Assembly (NCBI GenBank): GCA_035547915.1
Contig: DASZTS010000045.1
Location: forward strand, 1 to 64,000
Direction: 5' to 3'
Source: DASSFG01 sp035547915
Lineage (GTDB): Bacteria; Planctomycetota; Planctomycetia; Pirellulales; JAICIG01
DNA: 64,000 nt
Under the pieces are notes generated by a model, which was given only the letters and a program-made list of their open reading frames with translations, was not told the DNA's origin and ran no database searches. This document shows positions 59,664 to 64,000 of this stretch, in pieces (the first letter of the stretch is position 1; every line of letters begins with the position of its first letter). The translations under genes and the position numbers were made by a program.

Positions 59664-59749
59664 GGTGAGTTGCTCCTGAGTTGGATCGGAACCTTGCCGC
59701 AAGGGCGCAGTCAAGGGTAAACCGGCCGGCCGCTTTTGGCAAAGGCTCT

Positions 59750-59844
59750 GAGCAACCGACAAACCGGCTCGGCCTTCCAAAGAATCCGCGTTTCACGACC
59801 GATTTTTGTCCGCAGCGCTCCGGCTTCCGGTTTTGTCGGCCCTC
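59750..59844 (+). repeat. Dispersed palindromic element, copy 3
   Basis: This copy of about 95 bp begins GAGCAACCGACAAACC and ends TTTTGTCGGCCCTC. The central stem is weakened (AAGAATC / GATTTTT paired with one G-T, loop CGTTTCACGACC). It lies upstream of the YWTD gene and only about 95 bp from copy 4, which points the other way. The region from 59664 to 60038 is filled by copies 3 and 4 and a terminator. Confidence 0.8.
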
Positions 59845-59872
59845 TTGGGACGGTGCAGGTACCGACAAGCGC

Positions 59873-59908
59873 AAAAAAAGGCCCGAGACGTTTGAGAACG
59901 TCTCGGGC
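59873..59908 (-). terminator. Intrinsic terminator for minus-strand transcription
   Basis: On the minus strand a perfect 12-bp stem (59881-59892 with 59897-59908) with a 4-base loop is followed by one C and seven T residues (59873-59879). It lies after the small secreted protein gene (60039) and copy 4. It shares the GCGC plus seven A context with the terminator at 45796. Confidence 0.92.
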
Positions 59909-59938
59909 ACCGCCTGATGAGTCTGGTAGGTGAGCTTC

Positions 59939-60038
59939 GAGCGGCTGACAAAACCAGGAAGCCGGAGCGCCCGTGGGCGAAAAATCGGCCTTGAAACGCC
60001 GATTTTTGTGCAGCGAGATCCGGTCTTGTCGGTTGCTC
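59939..60038 (-). repeat. Dispersed palindromic element, copy 4 (minus orientation)
   Basis: Read on the minus strand it starts GAGCAACCGACAAGACC and ends TTTTGTCAGCCGCTC, about 100 bp, with a perfect 10-bp central stem (59980-59989 with 59998-60007). It abuts the TAA stop (60039-60041) of the small secreted protein gene, just as copy 2 abuts the TAA of the gene at 52757. It lies between that gene and the terminator at 59873. Confidence 0.87.
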
Positions 60039-60359
60039 TTAGTAGCCCTTCACCTTACGGTCCGCCCGCCAATACGGGTTGGGGGTATAGGGCGCCAATC
60101 CCATCACCTGCGTTCGATTGTTGGAGTACGAATAGCCGCTCGCCGAACCCGTTGTCGGCGAATAGGAATATCGCCGAATGGTGTTCGATTGGGCCGTGTT
60201 CGCCGCCGGGGCCACCGAACGCTGCGCCGTCACCGTGCCGCCTGAAGAACTACCGCCGTACGAATAATAACGCGCGCGACGACCACCGGCTTGCGCCTGG
60301 TCGGACGTCACTAGGGCGAGAGCGGCGGCCGCCACCGCCAAGAAGCAAAATCTCCGCAT
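60039..60359 (-). CDS. Small secreted Ser/Gly/Tyr-rich protein, function unknown
   Basis: The 106-residue protein has a signal peptide (MRRFCFLAVAAAALALV to QAQA). A low-complexity body rich in Gly, Ser, Tyr and Asn follows (YYSYGGSSSGGTV, RRYSYSPTTGSASGYSYSN). It resembles small secreted planctomycete proteins of unknown role. The start at 60359 was chosen because the upstream 22 codons would precede the signal. Its stop codon is at the edge of element copy 4. Confidence 0.65.
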   Translation of the reverse strand: MRRFCFLAVAAAALALVTSDQAQAGGRRARYYSYGGSSSGGTVTAQRSVAPAANTAQSNTIRRYSYSPTTGSASGYSYSNNRTQVMGLAPYTPNPYWRADRKVKGY

Positions 60360-60586
60360 GACACACCTCCGAAAACATGGACACATTGCCTGGAGGGTCG
60401 CAGGGCCGCCTGACGCCGCGACCACGACTCAATCATAGTCCTCAAACTCGGCACAGGCTATGGGCAGGCGATCGCAGAATAGGCAAACTTTCACGAAATT
60501 AATCGGAAATTTGCATGGCGCGGTCTGATCGTCGCGTGTCAGAAGGACAAGCGCGGCCGGTTGCGGCGACCCTACCGATGTACTTC

Positions 60587-60616
60587 TTACAATCGGTATT
60601 GCAACAAACGTACACT
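60587..60616 (+). promoter_or_regulatory. Putative promoter upstream of csrA
   Basis: TTACAA (60587-60592) and TACACT (60611-60616) with an 18-bp spacer resemble a sigma-70 promoter about 157 bp before csrA. The 413-bp region 60360-60772 otherwise holds no gene I can support; a short plus-strand frame at 60515-60769 looks like chance. Confidence 0.3.
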
Positions 60617-60772
60617 ATCAGACGCCGCTTTGGGGATGTGCGTCGGCCGCAAGTCTCGATCAATCAGGCGGTTGCTGCCCGACCTGTCAACATGATCGCT
60701 CCTTGGCACACCGCCTGCTTTATAGCCGACCGAAGCAGGAACGAGGCAAAACATAGCAAAGGAGTGTGAACC

Positions 60773-61138
60773 ATGTTGGTCCTGACTCGGAAGGTCAAAC
60801 AGCAGATTCAGATTGGCGAGAACATCGTGGTCACGATCCTGCAAGTACGGGGACAAACCGTGCGTGTGGGTATCGAGGCTCCGCACAGCGTGCGGGTCGT
60901 GCGTGCCGAAATCGCCGATCTGCCGGCCAAGACCGATGATGTGGCCGCCGAGAAGTCGAGCATGGTACGGCCCGGGCGCGTCGGCGCCGGCAGCCCGGAA
61001 GCGGACGGAGGATTCTCGTCGCCGGTCACAAACAGTCGGATGCTGGCGGGAGAGTCGGCAGGGCTCTACCCGTTTATGCGGCGGCGCGCGGGCTCGACCC
61101 GGGCTACCACTTCCAGCCTGGTTGCAACTGCGGATTGA
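60773..61138 (+). CDS. csrA: Carbon storage regulator CsrA with long C-terminal extension
   Basis: The first 50 residues are classic CsrA (MLVLTRKVKQQIQIGENIVV, VRVGIEAPHSVRVVRAEI), an RNA-binding dimer that blocks or alters translation at GGA-containing sites. The usual length is 60-75 residues; here a Ser/Ala/Gly-rich tail of about 70 residues follows, so the protein has 121 residues. AAAGGAG (60758-60764) precedes the ATG. The tail overlaps the convergent dehydrogenase gene's end by 35 bp, so a frameshift or read-through extension cannot be excluded. Confidence 0.95.
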   Translation: MLVLTRKVKQQIQIGENIVVTILQVRGQTVRVGIEAPHSVRVVRAEIADLPAKTDDVAAEKSSMVRPGRVGAGSPEADGGFSSPVTNSRMLAGESAGLYPFMRRRAGSTRATTSSLVATAD

Positions 61139-62093
61139 CCACGCACCCCTCGGGCCAACGGCCCTGCTGGAGATCGACGATGCACTGGGCGGCCATCGTA
61201 CTCATGTCGCGCTGGCTTTCATGGTCGAGGCCGCCCATGTGGGGCGAGAGTAGCACGTTGTCGAGCTTCAGCAGTGGGCTGTTCAGCGGCAGGGGTTCGG
61301 TGCGGAATACATCGAGACCGGCGGCCATCAGCTTGCCGCTGGCCAACGAGGCGGCAAGCGCTTCTTCGTCGACCAGGCCACCGCGCGAGGTATTGATCAA
61401 GACCGCGCCGGTCTTCATCTGGCCGAGCGTGCGGGCGTTGATCATGTCGGCGGTCTGCGGCGTGCAGGGCAGGTGCAGGCTCACGATGTCGGCCTCGGCG
61501 AGCAGTTCGTCGAGCGAACAGAGTCGTATGCCGTGTAGGTTGGCGAAAGCCTCGTTCGGCATCGGATCGTAGGCGATCACCTTCAACCCCAGCCCGATCG
61601 CGCGCGGTACGACGGCTTGTCCGATGCGGCCCAGTCCCACCAAGCCCAGCGTACGGCCTGCCAGACGCGGCAGCGCCTGCCGCCGCCAAACGCCGCTGCG
61701 GACTTCCTGGTCGCGTCCCGGAAACCCGCGAAAGACACCCAGCAACAGCGCGATCGTTATCTCGGCGACCGAATGGTGATTGGTGCCGGGTACGATGGTG
61801 ACGAGCGTTCCGCAATCGGTGGCCGCTGCCACGTCGATGGCGTCGTAACCGACTCCCATGCGGGCGATCACGCGGAGGCGCGCTTTTTCGAGCACTTCGC
61901 GGTTATACAATTCGCTCCCGGCCAACACGGCCGACACGCCCTTCAACTGGGCGAGCAAGAGCGGAGGATCGGGGATCGACTCCGAAAGCTTCGCGGTGGG
62001 ATATGCCACTTCCATTCCCGCCGCTTCGAGAACGTCGCGATACGGACCGGGTTGACCTTTGATGACCGTGGGGGTGACGAGAACGCGCGGCAT
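61104..62093 (-). CDS. D-isomer-specific 2-hydroxyacid dehydrogenase
   Basis: The 329-residue protein has the Rossmann motif GLVGLGRIGQAVVPRA and the catalytic set Arg in NTSRGGLVDEEAL, Glu in FRTEPLPLNSP and His in LLSPHMGG. It reduces a 2-oxoacid with NAD(P)H, as phosphoglycerate dehydrogenase or a similar enzyme does, but it lacks the C-terminal ACT domain of many SerA proteins. I set the start at 62093 (ATG PRVLVTPT); the frame is open to 62210. The 327-bp gap to the next gene (62094-62420) holds no other feature I recognise. Confidence 0.9.
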   Translation of the reverse strand: MPRVLVTPTVIKGQPGPYRDVLEAAGMEVAYPTAKLSESIPDPPLLLAQLKGVSAVLAGSELYNREVLEKARLRVIARMGVGYDAIDVAAATDCGTLVTIVPGTNHHSVAEITIALLLGVFRGFPGRDQEVRSGVWRRQALPRLAGRTLGLVGLGRIGQAVVPRAIGLGLKVIAYDPMPNEAFANLHGIRLCSLDELLAEADIVSLHLPCTPQTADMINARTLGQMKTGAVLINTSRGGLVDEEALAASLASGKLMAAGLDVFRTEPLPLNSPLLKLDNVLLSPHMGGLDHESQRDMSTMAAQCIVDLQQGRWPEGCVVNPQLQPGWKW

Positions 62094-62420
62094 GGGGAAG
62101 ATTTGGCTCGTGGGTGCGGGGAGGTTGAGTTGCCTAGTGTCGTGTTTTTCGAGCCGAGATTCAAGCGTTACGCGTAGGTCGGTGAGTAACCTCATCGCCG
62201 TTGCCCACATTCATTCGCCACGAGGGTCGGTGTAGCGCTCACCGGCGGTGGATGGCACACGCTGTCACCCATTTTCAGTGTCACCGACGACGGTCATGCG
62301 TGATCGACGGCCGCTTCCGACTTACGCGACTCGCCGAGGTTGCTTGCAAACGCTCTGTAACCGGCTACACTCTGACATGCGTTTGAGTGTTTGAGCGCCG
62401 GCAGCAACCTTTGCTTGGTG

Positions 62421-63215
62421 ATGCGGATGACAATCATTACTTATCCCGAACGCTCGGTCGATCCGTTCAAGATCGCGACCTATCACGAGAGCGGATTCCT
62501 CGTGCTGCCGGGCCTGTTCGAGCGACAAGAGATCGCCGAACTGTCGGACGAGGCCGAGCGGCTGCTCGAGCGTACCGACTTGATCGATCAGGATAATCTG
62601 CGCTGCCGTTATCAACCCAACGAGGCGGGCGGTCCGTGTTTGTTCGAGACGTTCGATCCGGTCATCGACATCGGTCCGCGGAGCGCCGCGATCGCCGCCG
62701 ACCGGCGGATCTATGACGTGCTGGCGCAGATCTACGATGACGAAGCGTGCCTGTTCAAAGATAAGCTTATTTTCAAGCCACCCGGCGCGCGCGGCTATAG
62801 CTTGCACCAGGATTACATCGCCTGGAAGAATTTCCCGCGCAGTTTCGTGACCGTGCTGGTGGCCATCGACGAAGCCGATTGCGACAACGGTTGCACGGTG
62901 GTCTATCCAGGCTACCATCACCACGGTTGTCTGACCGAGGAAGACGGCGAGTTCCACGAAGTGCCGCCACATGCGATCGACGAGACGCGCGCCGTGCCGC
63001 TCGAGTTGGCGCCCGGCGATGTCGCCTTTTTCGGATGCTTCACACCGCATCGATCGGCGCCGAATCGATCTTCTCGTTGGCGGCGGCAACTCTATCTAAG
63101 CTACACCGCCCGACGCGACGGGGGCGATCTGCGCCAGACGCACTACGGCGACTTCCACGCCTGGCTGCGGAAGAAATATGCCGACTACGGCAAGACGAAC
63201 GTCTATTTTCGTTGA
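62421..63215 (+). CDS. Phytanoyl-CoA dioxygenase family protein
   Basis: The 264-residue protein is an Fe(II)/2-oxoglutarate-dependent oxygenase: the HxD pair is in SLHQDYIAWKNF and the second His and Arg in FGCFTPHRSAPNRS. A VYPGYHHHG segment sits between. Phytanoyl-CoA-type enzymes hydroxylate diverse small molecules; the substrate is not known. The ATG at 62421 or 62427 fits; the frame is open to 62391. Element copy 5 starts 5 bp after the stop. Confidence 0.85.
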   Translation: MRMTIITYPERSVDPFKIATYHESGFLVLPGLFERQEIAELSDEAERLLERTDLIDQDNLRCRYQPNEAGGPCLFETFDPVIDIGPRSAAIAADRRIYDVLAQIYDDEACLFKDKLIFKPPGARGYSLHQDYIAWKNFPRSFVTVLVAIDEADCDNGCTVVYPGYHHHGCLTEEDGEFHEVPPHAIDETRAVPLELAPGDVAFFGCFTPHRSAPNRSSRWRRQLYLSYTARRDGGDLRQTHYGDFHAWLRKKYADYGKTNVYFR

Positions 63216-63220
63216 TCTTG

Positions 63221-63313
63221 GAGCAGCCGACCAAACCGGACCGAACCCCACAAGATCGGCGTTCCATGGCCGATCTTTTGCCCGCGGCGCTCTCCGAGGA
63301 TTTTCAGCCGCTC
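63221..63313 (+). repeat. Dispersed palindromic element, copy 5
   Basis: This copy of about 93 bp begins GAGCAGCCGACCAAACC and ends TTTTCAGCCGCTC. Its central stem is AAGATCGGC / GCCGATCTT (63252-63260 with 63269-63277), where the A-T pair of copies 1 and 4 at the seventh position is a G-C pair, a compensatory change. It lies directly after the dioxygenase gene's stop. Confidence 0.85.
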
Positions 63314-63418
63314 TTGGCCGCGTCATCGTAGACTAGCCCGAGTGCTCCCGGCACGCCCGACGAACCGGTACAATGGTCGGCAAAGTAGCGTGCCGCAATC
63401 CTTGGGAGGTTAGCCGTC

Positions 63419-64000
63419 GTGAGCGCCAATAGCACGATTGAAGCCCCGGCCGGGGTGACGAAGTTCCACCTGTCGCTGAACGTGAACGATCTGGAGCGAT
63501 CGGTCAGATTCTTGCAAGCCTTGCTCGGTGCGCCTCCCGCGAAGCGCCGCCACGACTACGCCAAGTTCGAAATCGACGATCCGCCGCTCGTGCTGTCGTT
63601 GGAACCGCACGGATTTTCGGGCCGCGGAGCGTTGAATCACGTCGGCTTTCGTATGCCCGATTCGGCGGCCCTCGTGGCAGCCCAGCGACGACTGGAGACG
63701 GCAGGCATTTCGACCCAGCGCGAAGAGGGCGTGGAATGCTGCTACGCCCGCCAAACCAAGTTTTGGGCGACCGATCCCGACGGGACGCTGTGGGAGGTCT
63801 ACGTCTTCGAGGGGGACATCGACCACCGGGGTGCCGGCCAGGCGTTGGAAGTCATTTCACCGTCCGCGAGGTCCGCCGAACGCGAGACTGTACGAGTCAG
63901 CGTCGCTCATCGCCTGGGCCAGCCGTTTGGGCGCCTGCGGACGCCAGACGGGCTAGAGTGCGGTGACGGTTCGGTCGACGAGGTGTTGTTGCAGGGCACT
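63419..64000 (+). CDS. ArsI/CadI-type glyoxalase-fold protein, cut by the window end
   Basis: A GTG at 63419, 9 bases after GGAGG, starts a frame open to the window edge (194 codons). The first 140 residues match the ArsI/CadI heavy-metal metalloenzyme pattern: VTKFHLSLNVNDLERSVRF, HDYAKFEIDDPPLVLSL, LNHVGFRM, CCYARQTKFWATDPDGTLWEVY, with the twin Cys and the final Glu as likely metal ligands. ArsI breaks the C-As bond in organoarsenicals; CadI is a cadmium-induced protein. Beyond residue 145 the sequence continues with an unrecognised segment (AHRLGQPFGRLRTPDG), so a second domain may follow outside the window. Confidence 0.8.
   Translation, partial: MSANSTIEAPAGVTKFHLSLNVNDLERSVRFLQALLGAPPAKRRHDYAKFEIDDPPLVLSLEPHGFSGRGALNHVGFRMPDSAALVAAQRRLETAGISTQREEGVECCYARQTKFWATDPDGTLWEVYVFEGDIDHRGAGQALEVISPSARSAERETVRVSVAHRLGQPFGRLRTPDGLECGDGSVDEVLLQGT

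Overview
The window is high-GC bacterial chromosome that looks planctomycetal, most likely from the Pirellulales-type part of the phylum; this is an inference from gene content and I could not run a search. The pointers are many secreted or membrane-anchored 'hypothetical' proteins, a Ser/Thr kinase fused to a formylglycine-generating-enzyme (FGE) domain, a giant secreted protein that begins with an LE-x-R-x-LL motif and ends in DUF4214 repeats, an unusual beta-ketoacyl synthase, a heme-c-type CxxCH motif on a squalene-cyclase-like toroid, and an outer-membrane lipid A pair (lpxD-lpxI). No rRNA, tRNA, CRISPR array, insertion sequence or prophage was seen. It reads as ordinary chromosome with short operons.

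Layout. 0.3-5.6 kb: cardiolipin synthase, convergent with a minus-strand set (thioredoxin/YHS-like protein, GT2 glycosyltransferase, heparinase-like toroid). 6.6-11 kb: rho, proA, an isolated fliM and a small membrane protein on the plus strand. 11-16.8 kb: glmS on the minus strand, then an M20 peptidase and ftsH on the plus strand. 16.9-19.6 kb: a fatty-acid desaturase divergent from a ketosynthase-like gene whose second catalytic His is Asn. 19.7-23.5 kb: a DUF4142 protein, a 613-aa toroid protein and a YggS-type PLP protein. 23.6-30.7 kb: a minus-strand envelope block (beta-barrel-like protein, 1100-aa DUF4214 protein, LpoB-like lipoprotein, COG3014-like lipoprotein). 30.9-36.7 kb: a minus-strand run with a sugar ABC transporter, a soluble Ser/Thr kinase and a flavoprotein. 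36.9-42.5 kb: HDOD/degenerate-GGDEF protein, glnD, and the CxxCH toroid. 42.6-47.1 kb: small winged-helix protein, two TIM-barrel sugar isomerases flanking a solitary DNA methyltransferase, and a MORN-repeat secreted protein. 47.5-55.7 kb: fxsA, M48 protease, lpxD-lpxI, conserved hypotheticals, moaB. 56-64 kb: kinase-FGE fusion, VTT-family membrane protein, YWTD-like propeller, small secreted protein, csrA with a long tail, 2-hydroxyacid dehydrogenase, phytanoyl-CoA-dioxygenase-like protein, and an ArsI/CadI-type glyoxalase-fold gene cut by the window end.

The most notable non-coding signal is a dispersed palindromic element of about 93-112 bp present five times (13179, 53324, 59750, 59939, 63221). 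It has terminal inverted repeats and a central hairpin, and one copy shows a compensatory base-pair change. Two copies start exactly at the TAA stop codon of a gene. Several strong intrinsic terminators were also found.

Genes that plausibly work together: lpxD-lpxI (lipid A), the three ABC transporter genes with a co-directional kinase and oxidoreductase, the LpoB/COG3014-like lipoprotein pair, and the desaturase with the divergent ketosynthase. csrA and fliM suggest a motile (swarmer) stage, but no other flagellar gene is in view.
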